Positions 63,947 through 64,000 of a stretch of 64,000 nucleotides of DNA are shown piece after piece. Every line of letters starts with the position of its first letter. The first letter of the stretch is position 1. The notes below the pieces were generated by a model. That model was not told the DNA's origin. It ran no database searches and was given only the letters and a program-made list of their open reading frames with translations. The stretch spans positions 28,070-92,069 of the forward strand of contig URPK01000008.1 in the NCBI GenBank assembly GCA_900549715.1, given 5' to 3'. The stretch comes from an uncultured Collinsella sp. Lineage in GTDB: Bacteria; Actinomycetota; Coriobacteriia; Coriobacteriales; Coriobacteriaceae. The position numbers were made by a program, and so were the translations under genes.

Positions 63947-64000
63947 AGTCATTGGGGACGTTCTTGAATGACTAGTCGTTTAAGAACGTCCCCAATGACT
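63947..64000. repeat. Perfect long palindrome at the window end
   Basis: AGTCATTGGGGACGTTCTT (63947-63965) is the exact inverse of 63982-64000. The 16-base loop is itself palindromic around ACTAGT. Related GGGACGTTC sequence is seen near 10407. It is probably a member of a dispersed palindromic repeat family and may continue beyond the window. Confidence 0.75.

Overview
The window (about 60% G+C over most of its length) looks like a chromosomal segment of a gut actinobacterium of the class Coriobacteriia, most likely Collinsella or a near relative. This rests on high-GC codon use, the trigger factor-clpP-clpX and rimP-nusA-infB-rbfA-nrnA-truB-ribF-dnaG-rpoD orders, an LPxTG surface protein, a DUF1667-type glycerol-3-phosphate dehydrogenase operon, and many palindromic intergenic elements. 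The genus is an inference; no marker was aligned.

Layout. 1-609: 3' end of a molybdenum hydroxylase. 750-8916: tRNA-Leu(UAG), tig, clpP-clpX, valS and folC, all forward. 9059-13698: palindromic repeats, a reverse-strand Xaa-Pro peptidase and a reverse three-gene flavoprotein operon (GlpA-like, FAD/NAD oxidoreductase, DUF1667). 13868-14405: a regular 80-bp-period array of alternating inverted 16-bp repeats, lying between the glp-type operon and a zinc-ribbon membrane protein. 15191-16954: thrS. 17292-30662: a surface-polysaccharide operon led by a LoaP/NusG-type antiterminator, then an initiating sugar transferase, glycosyltransferases, a pyruvyl transferase, DUF1919, Wzy and Wzx. It also holds unusual members: a MenD-like TPP enzyme with an SDR, and a DUF6414-like protein overlapping a ClpB-type AAA+ ATPase.

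30690-45916 is an accessory and defence island of lower GC. It holds two copies of a 76-nt unit, each with its own -35/-10 promoter and terminal hairpin. These are very probably small RNA genes, and I infer they belong to the abiF RNA class, because copy 1 is followed at once by the remnant of an Abi_2/AbiF gene. Also present are a RhuM remnant, an LPxTG protein, a RelB/YafQ pair with a broken toxin, an ImmA/IrrE regulator with a partner gene, uncharacterised membrane proteins, a four-gene block (ABC-type ATPase, C-terminal-TM protein, candidate HEPN protein, DUF2806-like protein), and an AbiL/PARIS-like AAA15 ATPase plus TOPRIM pair whose Shine-Dalgarno sequence lies in a perfect palindrome. 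The island ends abruptly in the last ~65 codons of a GH32 sucrase gene.

46013-64000 returns to housekeeping genes: a PLP-fold pseudoenzyme, a ModE-type regulator, IMP dehydrogenase, leuS with a large folded leader, the rimP-nusA-infB translation/transcription operon with a promoter-attenuator leader, dnaG and rpoD. In long forward genes the large reverse-frame reading frames are codon-bias shadows and are left out.
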